Assembly (NCBI GenBank): GCA_030620735.1 | Contig: JAUXDV010000081.1 | Location: 1-8,176 of the forward strand | Direction: 5' to 3' | Source: Gammaproteobacteria bacterium | Lineage (GTDB): Bacteria > Pseudomonadota > Gammaproteobacteria > Chromatiales > Chromatiaceae | Length of the DNA stretch: 8,176 nt | Shown: positions 1 through 5,575 of the stretch, one piece after another | Layout: each line of letters opens with the position of its first letter | Position numbering within the stretch: position 1 is the stretch's first letter | Notes under the pieces: model-generated | Databases searched by the model: none | Told to the model about the DNA's origin: nothing | The model's input: the letters and a program-made list of their open reading frames with translations, nothing else | Translations under genes and position numbers: made by a program

Positions 1-678
1 CTCAATTCACTCAGCGACGGCGACCGTAGTGTCAGCGAAATCACCTCCGGCACTCTGGTTTTTAAGGAGATCGGCGAGTTGTCATCAGCTGCACAGGCAA
101 GCCTGATGCGCTTTATCGACTCTGCCGCTGCAGAGGGTTTGCGCATCATCGCCACCAGCAACATGGATCTTCAGCAGCAGGTTGAGAAGGGGGAATTTCG
201 TCAGGATCTCTATTTCAGGATCAATGTGATTCCATTGTCACTGCCTGAACTGAATAGCAGAGAGGGTGATGTCCCGCTGTTGATCAACCACTTTACGAAG
301 TGCTTTAGTCTACAGCACAAACGCCGCGCACCGCTCTATTCAGCCGCAACATTCAAAATTCTGAAGAAATATCAGTGGCTCGGCAATGTCCAGGAGTTGC
401 GTAACTTTTGTGAGCGCATGGTGCTGTTGCTGCCTGGTAAGCGTATCGGGGCGGAGAATCTTCCAGCCGAGATGATGGCAAAAAAAGAGAGCGCCGCCAA
501 CGGGGCAGTGATCAACCTGCCGGATGGTGGCATCGACCTGTCACAACTGGAGCAAAATCTGATTCGCCAGGCGTTGGAGAATAGCCGTGGAAATCGCAGC
601 CGCGCAGCCCGCCTGCTCGGAATCACCCGCGACAAGCTCAACTACAGAATCAAAAAGTACGCTCTCATCATCTCCTGA
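1..678 (+). CDS. Sigma-54-dependent Fis-family transcriptional activator, 5'-truncated
   Basis: This is the C-terminal 225 codons of a bacterial enhancer-binding protein, which uses ATP to open promoters bound by sigma-54 RNA polymerase. The frame is open from base 1, so the TTG at 79 is internal and not a start. Visible in order: a Walker B-region strand GTLVFKEIGEL (49-81), the sensor I region LRIIATSN (139-162), the arginine-finger segment FRQDLYFR (196-219), the sensor II region WLGNVQELRN, and a Fis-type helix-turn-helix NRSRAARLLGITRDKLNYR within 592-660. Walker A and the GAFTGA sigma-54 contact loop lie left of the window. Oddities: the Walker B aspartate of the usual LDEIGEL is lysine here, and the usual GNVREL reads GNVQEL. 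The target genes are unknown. It converges with the phoH-like gene. The family is certain, but full ATPase activity is not. Confidence 0.92.
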   Translation, partial: LNSLSDGDRSVSEITSGTLVFKEIGELSSAAQASLMRFIDSAAAEGLRIIATSNMDLQQQVEKGEFRQDLYFRINVIPLSLPELNSREGDVPLLINHFTKCFSLQHKRRAPLYSAATFKILKKYQWLGNVQELRNFCERMVLLLPGKRIGAENLPAEMMAKKESAANGAVINLPDGGIDLSQLEQNLIRQALENSRGNRSRAARLLGITRDKLNYRIKKYALIIS

Positions 679-688
679 GAATAATCCT

Positions 689-760
689 AACCACGAAAGT
701 CACGAAAAACACGAACCTTCATATTTGTCTGTTTTCGTGCTTTTCGTGACTTTCGTGGTT
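689..760. repeat. Long intergenic palindrome between convergent genes, probable bidirectional terminator
   Basis: Arms of 27 bases (689-715 and 734-760) are complementary at 26 positions around an 18-base loop. Each arm carries CACGAA three times at 9-base spacing (CCACGAAAGTCACGAAAAA and so on). The element starts 11 bases after the regulator stop and ends 26 bases before the phoH-like stop, so transcripts from both sides would fold into it. From general knowledge, CACGAA-type palindromes are dispersed intergenic repeats in many proteobacterial genomes. Their translation gives the spurious HESHEKHE-like peptides found in databases. Termination is inferred, because no clean U-tract follows. 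Confidence 0.8.
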
Positions 761-785
761 GAAAGAAGTTTTTGTAGCCTGTTAA

Positions 786-1769
786 TTATCTGCTTTCAGA
801 TGCCGCTTCACTTGCCTCGTACGCCTCGACCACACGCTGCACCAGCGGGTGGCGCACCACATCCCTTGAGTTGAAGAAGGTAAAGCTGATACCGTCCACT
901 TCTCCGAGGATATCGACGGCCTGGCGCAGGCCGGATTTCTGACCGCGCGGCAGGTCAACCTGGGTGACGTCGCCGGTGATGACTGCCGTCGAGCCAAAGC
1001 CAATGCGGGTGAGAAACATTTTCATCTGCTCGGGGGTGGTGTTCTGCGCCTCATCGAGAATAATGAAGGAGTCATTGAGCGTGCGTCCGCGCATGTAGGC
1101 GAGCGGGGCGACTTCGATGATGTGACGTTCGATCAGTTTGCTGACCCGTTCAAAGCCGAACATCTCGTAGAGCGCGTCATACAGCGGACGCAGGTAGGGA
1201 TCGATCTTTTGAGCGAGGTCGCCCGGTAAAAACCCCAGTTTTTCACCTGCTTCCACGGCAGGACGAACCAGCAGGATACGGCGCACCTGCTGGCGCTCCA
1301 GCGCCTCGACAGCGCAGGCGACAGCCAGGTAGGTTTTTCCGGTGCCAGCCGGGCCGATTCCAAAGCTGAGATCATTGCTGACGATATGGTGAAGATACTC
1401 CTTCTGATTGGGACCGCGTCCGCGAATCACTCCGCGTTTGGTGGTAATGACAACCTCGGGCTGGTCACCTGCGTTCTTTTTTTGCTGGCGCTCCTCGATG
1501 CCAGACTCCTGCAGGAACAGGTGAATGCTACGGGCATCGAGGCGTTCTGTGGCAGTTGCCGCGTAGAGATCTGTCAGCAGGGTTTGAGCAGCAGCAAGCA
1601 TATCCGCTGAACCAAGAACCTGAAACTGGTTTCCGCGGTTGTTGATTTCGATGCCCAGGCGCGCTTCGATCTGGCGCAGATGCTCTTCCAGCGGTCCGAC
1701 GAGATTGGCAAGGCGTTCATTCTCTTCAGGGTCAAGAATAAATTGTACCGAGGCGGCATGCTCACTCAT
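786..1769 (-). CDS. ybeZ: PhoH-like ATPase (YbeZ/PhoL family)
   Basis: This 327-residue cytoplasmic P-loop protein is close to the usual 320-350 residues of the family. An N-terminal region (about 1-75) has the KH-like pattern of YbeZ. It is followed by KRGVIRGRGPNQ (111-122), Walker A GPAGTGKT (139-146), RPAVEAGEKLGFLPGD (169-184), Walker B FIILDEAQN (235-243) and ITGDVTQVDLP (264-274). In enterobacteria YbeZ works with the rRNA endonuclease YbeY in ribosome and RNA metabolism, and is encoded just after miaB. The same order is seen here. The start at 1769 is chosen over the longer frame from 1817 because a GGAG lies 6 bases upstream, the ATG overlaps the miaB stop by 8 bases (ATGAGTGA), and the protein then begins like its homologs. 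Unusually, no ybeY follows: the next features are a palindrome and a convergent gene. Confidence 0.94.
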   Translation of the reverse strand: MSEHAASVQFILDPEENERLANLVGPLEEHLRQIEARLGIEINNRGNQFQVLGSADMLAAAQTLLTDLYAATATERLDARSIHLFLQESGIEERQQKKNAGDQPEVVITTKRGVIRGRGPNQKEYLHHIVSNDLSFGIGPAGTGKTYLAVACAVEALERQQVRRILLVRPAVEAGEKLGFLPGDLAQKIDPYLRPLYDALYEMFGFERVSKLIERHIIEVAPLAYMRGRTLNDSFIILDEAQNTTPEQMKMFLTRIGFGSTAVITGDVTQVDLPRGQKSGLRQAVDILGEVDGISFTFFNSRDVVRHPLVQRVVEAYEASEAASESR

Positions 1770-3087
1770 GCAGTTCTCCACGCAGTGAATTCGGTAATGC
1801 CTCGGTGATGGTGACATTCACGAACTGGCCGATCAGCTCCCGCGGGGCGGTGAAATTGACCACACGGTTATTCTCGGTACGACCTGAAATTTGCGCCGCA
1901 TCCTTGCGTGACTCCCTCTCAACCAGGATTTTTTGTACACTGCCGACCATCTGTCGGCTGAATCGCTGTGCATTGCTGTTGATCTTTTGTTGCAGTCTGG
2001 CGAGGCGTTTTTTCTTCACCTGCAGAGGGGTGTTGTCGTCAAGTTCCGCCGCCGGTGTGCCGGGGCGGATACTGTAGATGAAACTGAAAGAGTGGTCGAA
2101 ATCAATGTCGTCAATCAACTGCATGGTATGCTCAAAATCCTCATCGCTTTCATCCGGAAAGCCGATGATGAAATCGGATGACATACTGATATCAGGGCGT
2201 ATGCTGCGCAGTTTCCTGATCTTCTGCTTGTATTCAAAAGCCGTGTGGCCGCGTTTCATCAATCGCAAAATGCGGTCCGAACCGCTTTGAACCGGCAGAT
2301 GCAGGTGGCTGACCAGTTCGGGAACATCCGTATAGACCTCGATGAGAGAGTCGCTGAACTCGACGGGATGTGATGTCGTATAGCGAATGCGCTCAATTCC
2401 GTCGACGGCGGCGGCATAGCGGATCAGCAGCGCCAGGTCGGCAAGCTCACCATCATGCATGACTCCACGGTAGGCATTGACATTCTGCCCCAGCAGGTTG
2501 ACTTCACGCACTCCCTGTTCGGCGAGTTGCACGATCTCGTGCAGTACGTCGTCAAAAGGACGGCTGATCTCTTCGCCGCGAGTATAGGGGACAACACAGA
2601 AGGTGCAGTATTTGGAGCAGCCCTCCATGATCGAGACAAAAGCAGTCGCTCCCTCTGCACGGGGTTCCGGCAAACGGTCGAACTTTTCGATCTCGGGGAA
2701 ACTGATGTCAATCACTGCGTGCTTGTTCGTTTGCGCCTCGTCGATCATTTGCGGCAGGCGGTGCAGTGTCTGCGGGCCGAACACCAGGTCGACACAGGGC
2801 GCGCGCCGGCTGATGGCTTCCCCCTCCTGGCTGGCGACGCAGCCACCGACGCCAATGATAAGGTCAGGATTGTGCTGCTTCAGCTTGCGCCAGCGACCGA
2901 GTTGGTGAAAGACCTTTTCCTGCGCTTTTTCACGCACAGAACAGGTGTTGAGCAGCAATATATCGGCATCTTCTGCTTTGTCGGTCAGGTCGACGCCACG
3001 GGCTTCGCGCAGTACGTCGAACATCTTGTCAGAATCGTACTCATTCATCTGGCAGCCGAAGGTCTGTATAAAGAGTTTCTTGCGCAT
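1762..3087 (-). CDS. miaB: tRNA-2-methylthio-N6-isopentenyladenosine-37 synthase MiaB
   Basis: This 441-residue radical-SAM methylthiotransferase adds the methylthio group to i6A37 of tRNAs that read UNN codons. The N-terminal methylthiotransferase domain supplies Cys12 (FGCQMNEYDS), Cys49 (LLLNTCS) and Cys83 (GVGGCVASQEGE) for one 4Fe-4S cluster. The radical-SAM motif is C157-x3-C161-x2-C164 (EGCSKYCTFC). The C-terminal TRAM domain spans about 380-441 and includes SGRTENNRVVNF. All key cysteines are present, and it closely resembles the E. coli enzyme (474 residues), lacking only a tail beyond TRAM. I chose the ATG at 3087 because MRKKLFIQTFGCQMNEYDS aligns with family N-termini. The frame runs open to 3195 and in-frame ATGs occur at 3099 and 3096. 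There is no strong ribosome-binding site. It is first in a two-gene unit with the phoH-like gene. Confidence 0.96.
   Translation of the reverse strand: MRKKLFIQTFGCQMNEYDSDKMFDVLREARGVDLTDKAEDADILLLNTCSVREKAQEKVFHQLGRWRKLKQHNPDLIIGVGGCVASQEGEAISRRAPCVDLVFGPQTLHRLPQMIDEAQTNKHAVIDISFPEIEKFDRLPEPRAEGATAFVSIMEGCSKYCTFCVVPYTRGEEISRPFDDVLHEIVQLAEQGVREVNLLGQNVNAYRGVMHDGELADLALLIRYAAAVDGIERIRYTTSHPVEFSDSLIEVYTDVPELVSHLHLPVQSGSDRILRLMKRGHTAFEYKQKIRKLRSIRPDISMSSDFIIGFPDESDEDFEHTMQLIDDIDFDHSFSFIYSIRPGTPAAELDDNTPLQVKKKRLARLQQKINSNAQRFSRQMVGSVQKILVERESRKDAAQISGRTENNRVVNFTAPRELIGQFVNVTITEALPNSLRGELHE
1776..1779 (-). promoter_or_regulatory. Shine-Dalgarno GGAG of the phoH-like gene
   Basis: On the minus strand GGAG stands 6 bases before the ATG at 1769. 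It lies inside the miaB coding end, which indicates translational coupling and decides the start of the downstream gene. Confidence 0.75.
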
Positions 3088-3145
3088 AGGGCGCATCATA
3101 TCAATTTGGAAGCTGATCTGAACAGGCTTTATATGCACATATCCA

Positions 3146-3176
3146 TTGCGAGAACAGTGGATTCCCTGTTTATAAA
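3146..3176 (+). promoter_or_regulatory. Possible sigma-70 promoter for the NifX-like gene
   Basis: TTGCGA (3146-3151) and TATAAA (3171-3176) resemble -35 and -10 boxes with a long 18-19-base spacer. The spacer holds an interrupted dyad, AACAG (3153-3157) and CTGTT (3166-3170), which could be an operator. The site lies in the 134-base divergent gap between miaB and the NifX-like gene. It is judged by eye only. No clear promoter for miaB could be picked out. Confidence 0.3.
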
Positions 3177-3221
3177 TAAGATACATTAGATGCATTGAAT
3201 GATATGCAGAGATGAACAGTC

Positions 3222-3596
3222 ATGAAGATTGCTGTCACCAGTCAGAATCGAAAGAGTATTACAGAACATGCAGGGCGCTGCCGGAAGTTCAGGCTGTTTG
3301 AGATCGAGGATGGGCGCATTGTCGGCACAGAGTTGCTGGAGCTTGCTAAGGAGCAGTCATTCCATGAGAGTTCTCCGCATGAGGCGCATCCGCTGGACGT
3401 GGTCGATGTGCTGATTTCCGCTGGTATGGGCAAAGGCATGATACGGCGATTGCGCAACAAGGGAGTCAAGGGAATCATTACCAGTCAGAGTGATCCGGAA
3501 ACAGCCGTGCAACTCTATCTCGAAGGCAAGCTGCATAGCGAACAGCCGCATGAGCACAGCCATCATGAGCATCAGGAGGTCAAGCTGGAAGTGTAA
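3222..3596 (+). CDS. NifX/NifB-type dinitrogenase iron-molybdenum cofactor family protein with His-rich tail
   Basis: This 124-residue protein has the small cofactor-binding fold shared by NifX, NafY and the NifB C-terminus. Supporting features are the start MKIAVTSQNRKSITEHAGRC, the strand KFRLFEIEDGRI, the central VLISAGMGKGMIRRL (63-77) and the end DPETAVQLYLEGKL. In nitrogen fixers the family carries FeMo-co or its precursors. Many stand-alone members occur outside nif clusters with unknown roles, some near sulfur or metal metabolism genes. No nif gene is seen here. The tail HEHSHHEH (110-117) suggests metal binding, which is inference. Cys20 is the only cysteine. The start has a weak GAGA-type ribosome-binding site. 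It is divergent from miaB and followed by a repeat-rich gap. Confidence 0.85.
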   Translation: MKIAVTSQNRKSITEHAGRCRKFRLFEIEDGRIVGTELLELAKEQSFHESSPHEAHPLDVVDVLISAGMGKGMIRRLRNKGVKGIITSQSDPETAVQLYLEGKLHSEQPHEHSHHEHQEVKLEV

Positions 3597-3800
3597 TAAA
3601 GTTTGCAGTCGTCAGTATGCAGTTTGCAGTCAAAACAACAAAAAAAGTTACAGACTCCAGCAATAAATGCTTGCAGCTGGCAATGAGTGTCGATTTGAGT
3701 TCTGCCAACTGCTAATGCTGTTATCGTTTTCTTCAGGCAAAACCATTGATAGCTAAAATAGGTTAAAAACAGTAAATCGATAGTAAATAACAAATATACA
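3597..3800. other. Non-coding gap with short direct and inverted repeats
   Basis: AGTTTGCAGTC occurs exactly twice (3600-3610 and 3621-3631). GCAGCTGGCA (3673-3682) pairs with an inverted CTGCCAACTGC (3702-3712) with one mismatch. Similar GCAGTTTGCAGT strings are dispersed intergenic repeats in many bacteria (general knowledge). The rest is AT-rich, with no supported gene and no clear terminator for the NifX-like gene apart from these weak stems. Confidence 0.5.
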
Positions 3801-3825
3801 ATTTAAGTATATTCTAATATTCTAT
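3801..3825 (+). promoter_or_regulatory. AT-rich motif, copy 1, upstream of first sulfur-globule-like gene
   Basis: The block contains ATTTAAG followed by the tandem octamer ATATTCTA-ATATTCTA and a final T. It ends 81 bases before the ATG. It matches the copy upstream of the Arg/Ala-repeat gene (5551-5575) at 24 of 25 positions, and the copy at 4714-4733 over its right half. Conservation inside non-conserved surroundings marks it as a promoter or operator. The -10 or transcription start cannot be assigned by eye. Confidence 0.7.
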
Positions 3826-3906
3826 TGCTCATGGAAACGGGGCAGGCAGTCATCAGCTCTCTTTCTCAAGAGTTTCATTTTCACTACTTTTAAAGAGATT
3901 ACTATC
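3826..3906 (+). promoter_or_regulatory. Conserved 5' leader with possible Shine-Dalgarno pairing, gene 1
   Basis: The leader shares CATGGAAA, GCAGTCA and CAGCTCTCTTT with the leader of the second paralog. CTCTTT (3859-3864) is complementary to AAAGAG (3892-3897), the likely ribosome-binding site 9 bases before the ATG at 3907. The leader RNA could therefore mask its own start. The complementarity is seen; regulation is inferred. Confidence 0.5.
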
Positions 3907-4398
3907 ATGAAAAACATCGTAAAGATCGCTGCTCTGGCAGCAATGCTGGCTACTACTGCTGTATCTGCTGATTGGGATATGCCTTGGGACAACGACAGCA
4001 ACAACGACTGGAACAATGATTGGTCCAACGACTGGAACAACGATTGGAGCAACAATATGAATAACCGTGGCTATGGCCGTGGTGACGGATCCGGTTCCGG
4101 ACGCGGTCGTGGCCGTGGTCGTGGCAGTTTCAGCTTCAACATGGATGCCGATGTCGATGGCGATATGGAAGGCGACGGTTATGGCTCCGGCTATGGCGAC
4201 GGCTACAACAGCTGGGACAACAGCAACCGCTGGGACAACAACAACCGCTGGAACAACAGCAACCGTTGGGACAACCGCAGCTCTCGTTATGGCTATCGTC
4301 CTTATGGTTACGCTAATGCTCCTCGTCCTGCTGCTCCTGCGCCTCAGGCAGCAGCAAAAGCGCCTGCAGCATCTGCAACCGCAAAATGCGCTGAGTAA
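3907..4398 (+). CDS. Sulfur globule family protein, paralog 1
   Basis: This 163-residue exported, low-complexity structural protein has a Sec signal peptide (MKNIVKIAALAAMLATTAVSA, cleavage after residue 21). The mature protein has an Asp/Asn/Trp block with W about every fourth residue (22-47, NDWN-type units), an Arg-Gly run GRGRGRGRG (65-73), the segment SFSFNMDADVDGDMEGDGYGSGYGDGY (written as 74-100), NRWDNNNRWNNSNRWDN (107-123), a Tyr/Gly stretch and a Pro/Ala tail ending at Cys161-Ala-Glu. Sulfur globule proteins of purple and colourless sulfur bacteria form the protein coat of periplasmic sulfur deposits and share such signal peptides and Gly/Tyr/Asn/Trp composition. Catalysis is not expected. 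It is the first of a tandem pair, identical to paralog 2 in residues 1-47. An adhesin-like or other glycine-rich envelope protein is the alternative. Confidence 0.77.
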   Translation: MKNIVKIAALAAMLATTAVSADWDMPWDNDSNNDWNNDWSNDWNNDWSNNMNNRGYGRGDGSGSGRGRGRGRGSFSFNMDADVDGDMEGDGYGSGYGDGYNSWDNSNRWDNNNRWNNSNRWDNRSSRYGYRPYGYANAPRPAAPAPQAAAKAPAASATAKCAE

Positions 4399-4450
4399 TT
4401 TATTGCGTATGGCAGTAACGGACAGGGAGTCCAGGATTACAGGGATGTAG

Positions 4451-4478
4451 AAAAAACCCGCCAGTTGGCGGGTTTTTT
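4451..4478 (+). terminator. Rho-independent terminator after paralog 1
   Basis: AAAAAACCCGCC (4451-4462), loop AGTT, GGCGGGTTTTTT (4467-4478): a perfect 12-bp inverted repeat with a T-tract, 52 bases after the stop. The A-run on the left could also let it work on the other strand. Confidence 0.93.
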
Positions 4479-4549
4479 CTTGTCTACTGATAACGATTCG
4501 ACATATACGTCATTTCAGATAGCAGTGACGATTCCGCATTTTATTGAAT

Positions 4550-4625
4550 CTACGACTGCATAATAGGTATCAGCTCCTACGACTGGATTATGCAGATGCC
4601 GTAGGAGCGGTCTTCTGGCCGCGAA
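4550..4625. repeat. Compound REP/REPIN-like palindrome
   Basis: Several dyads overlap. CTGCATAAT (4556-4564) pairs with ATTATGCAG (4587-4595), and CTACG (4550-4554) with CGTAG (4600-4604) extends that stem. GCTCCTACG (4573-4581) also pairs with CGTAGGAGC (4600-4608). GCGGTC (4607-4612) and GGCCGC (4617-4622) form a small hairpin over TTCT. The string GTAGGAGCGG...GGCCGCGAA resembles REP sequences known from Pseudomonas and other gammaproteobacteria, and the inverted GCTCCTAC half gives a REPIN-like arrangement. CTACGACTG also occurs twice directly (4550-4558 and 4577-4585). The rest of 4479-4713 holds no recognisable gene. Confidence 0.65.
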
Positions 4626-4713
4626 ATGCGCAGGTTATTGAGAACTTGCCAGATCGATAGGGGTGATCAAATAAAAAAATCATATTGATAGAAAATAAGT
4701 ATTTCACAAAAAG

Positions 4714-4733
4714 CTTAAATACTAATATTCTAT
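4714..4733 (+). promoter_or_regulatory. AT-rich motif, copy 2, upstream of second sulfur-globule-like gene
   Basis: CTTAAATACTAATATTCTAT keeps the TTAA element and the downstream octamer ATATTCTA of the motif, but the first octamer is eroded to ATACTA. Its end lies 77 bases before the ATG at 4811, almost the same spacing as for paralog 1 (81). Confidence 0.6.
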
Positions 4734-4810
4734 CTCACATGGAAAGGAGGAACGCAGTCAACAGCTCTCTTTTTCAAATTTCATTTTTTACTTAACTAGA
4801 GAGATTTATT
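4734..4810 (+). promoter_or_regulatory. Conserved 5' leader with possible Shine-Dalgarno pairing, gene 2
   Basis: The leader carries CACATGGAAAGG, GCAGTCAACAGCTCTCTTT and a T-rich stretch parallel to the leader of paralog 1. CTCTCT (4765-4770) is complementary to AGAGAG (4798-4803), the likely ribosome-binding region just before the ATG. The pyrimidine arm is conserved, while the purine arm differs in sequence from paralog 1 yet remains complementary. Confidence 0.5.
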
Positions 4811-5308
4811 ATGAAAAATATCGTAAAGATCGCTGCTTTGGCAGCAATGCTGGCTACCACAGCTGTTTCTGCTGATTGGGATATGCCTTGGGACAACGAC
4901 AGCAACAACGACTGGAACAACGACTGGAGCAACGATTGGAACAACGACTGGAGAAATGACATGAGCAACCGTGGCTATGGCCGTGGTGATACCTCCGGGC
5001 GTGGCCGTGGTTCCGGCCGTGGTCGTGGCAGCTTCAGCTTCAACGCTGACATGGATGCCGATACCGATTGGGAAGGCGACGGCTATGGTTCCGGTTATGG
5101 CGACGGCTACAACCGTTGGGACAACAGTTGGGACAACAACAACCGCTGGAATAACTCTAACCGTTGGGACAACCGTAACTACGGTGGCCGTTATGGTCGT
5201 CCTTATGGATATGGTTATGGCCCGGCTTATGCTCCTCGCCCTGCTGCTCCAGCACCTCAAGCTGCAGCACCTGCTCCCAAGGCGGCGCCTGCACCAGCAG
5301 CCAAGTGA
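4811..5308 (+). CDS. Sulfur globule family protein, paralog 2
   Basis: This 165-residue exported protein is paralogous to the gene ending at 4398, with the same first 47 residues (signal peptide cleaved after A21, then the NDWN block). It then shows RGYGRGDTSGRGRGSGRGRG, SFSFNADMDADTDWEGDGYG, repeated NRWDN units (about 101-122), YGRPYGYGYGPAY (128-140) and the tail APRPAAPAPQAAAPAPKAAP. Unlike paralog 1 it has no cysteine, and its Tyr/Gly stretch and Pro/Ala tail are longer. Role by family resemblance: coat of periplasmic sulfur globules. Complete separation by a terminator and its own upstream motif suggest it is transcribed independently. Minisatellite-like codon repeats make it prone to length change. 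Confidence 0.77.
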   Translation: MKNIVKIAALAAMLATTAVSADWDMPWDNDSNNDWNNDWSNDWNNDWRNDMSNRGYGRGDTSGRGRGSGRGRGSFSFNADMDADTDWEGDGYGSGYGDGYNRWDNSWDNNNRWNNSNRWDNRNYGGRYGRPYGYGYGPAYAPRPAAPAPQAAAPAPKAAPAPAAK

Positions 5309-5353
5309 GATAGCTTACAGCAGACAGGATGTTGAAATGCACAGGGTTGTGCA

Positions 5354-5385
5354 AACAAAAACCCGCCATTTGGCGGGTTTTTGTT
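5354..5385 (+). terminator. Rho-independent terminator after paralog 2
   Basis: AACAAAAACCCGCCA (5354-5368) is a perfect 15-bp inverted repeat with TGGCGGGTTTTTGTT (5371-5385), 45 bases after the stop. The GC core is the same as in the terminator of paralog 1, so it was part of the duplicated unit. Confidence 0.93.
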
Positions 5386-5550
5386 GTAGAGGTTTGCCGC
5401 TTTCTTCGACGCCGTGCGTTTAACCAGGCGGCTGATCGCGCTGTCAGTCGATGAAAATGATTCAGGATCATCAATTATGAATGAGTCCTCACTCATCCAT
5501 AGAAAATATCGATTGTAAATTGATGCCCAATAGAAACAAAGTAATTCCAT
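5386..5550. other. Non-coding gap with a small dyad
   Basis: No supported gene lies here. A perfect dyad ATGAGT-CCTC-ACTCAT (5481-5496) stands 54 bases before the third AT-rich motif and could be an operator. A 13-codon ATG frame (5477-5518) lacks a ribosome-binding site and is not called. An antisense reading of this stretch is open and slightly protein-like, but it runs through the terminator. Confidence 0.35.
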
Positions 5551-5575
5551 ATTTAAGAATATTCTAATATTCTAT
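5551..5575 (+). promoter_or_regulatory. AT-rich motif, copy 3, upstream of the Arg/Ala-repeat gene
   Basis: It holds ATTTAAG, then ATATTCTAATATTCTA and T, differing from copy 1 (3801-3825) by a single base. The surrounding bases are not conserved, so this is a functional match and not simply duplicated flanking DNA. It ends 205 bases before the ATG at 5781. Confidence 0.68.

Larger units (their letters stand above)
3801..5385 (+). repeat. Tandem duplication of a complete transcription unit
   Basis: Two units, about 3801-4478 and 4714-5385, each contain motif, leader, sulfur-globule-like gene and terminator in the same order at similar spacing (678 and 672 bases). The 4479-4713 spacer between them is not matched elsewhere in the window and holds the REP-like palindrome. 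Confidence 0.8.

Noticed and set aside
587..874. Plus-strand ORF with HESHEKHE and FVLFVTFVV strings
   Set aside because: It is the translation of the intergenic palindrome plus the ends of two real genes; a known type of spurious protein.
1770..1817. 16-residue N-terminal extension of the phoH-like protein
   Set aside because: It lies inside the miaB coding end. The ATG at 1769 has a GGAG at the right distance and matches family starts.
2455..3189. 244-codon plus-strand ORF opposite miaB
   Set aside because: Wholly antisense to a clearly conserved miaB; no family resemblance of its own.
3088..3195. 36-residue N-terminal extension of MiaB
   Set aside because: Not like any MiaB N-terminus; the homologous start is the ATG at 3087.
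3985..4050. Regular short repeats that could suggest a CRISPR array
   Set aside because: They are in-frame NDWN codon repeats without spacers of CRISPR length.
4796..5260. Minus-strand ORF opposite paralog 2, rich in Val/Thr/Ile
   Set aside because: A frame kept open by the repetitive codons of the plus-strand gene; low complexity and no ribosome-binding site.
5257..5550. Minus-strand ORF with a partly protein-like stretch (SAISRLVKRTASKKA)
   Set aside because: It runs through the strong terminator into the antisense of paralog 2. It might be a remnant of a lost gene end, but I recognise no family.
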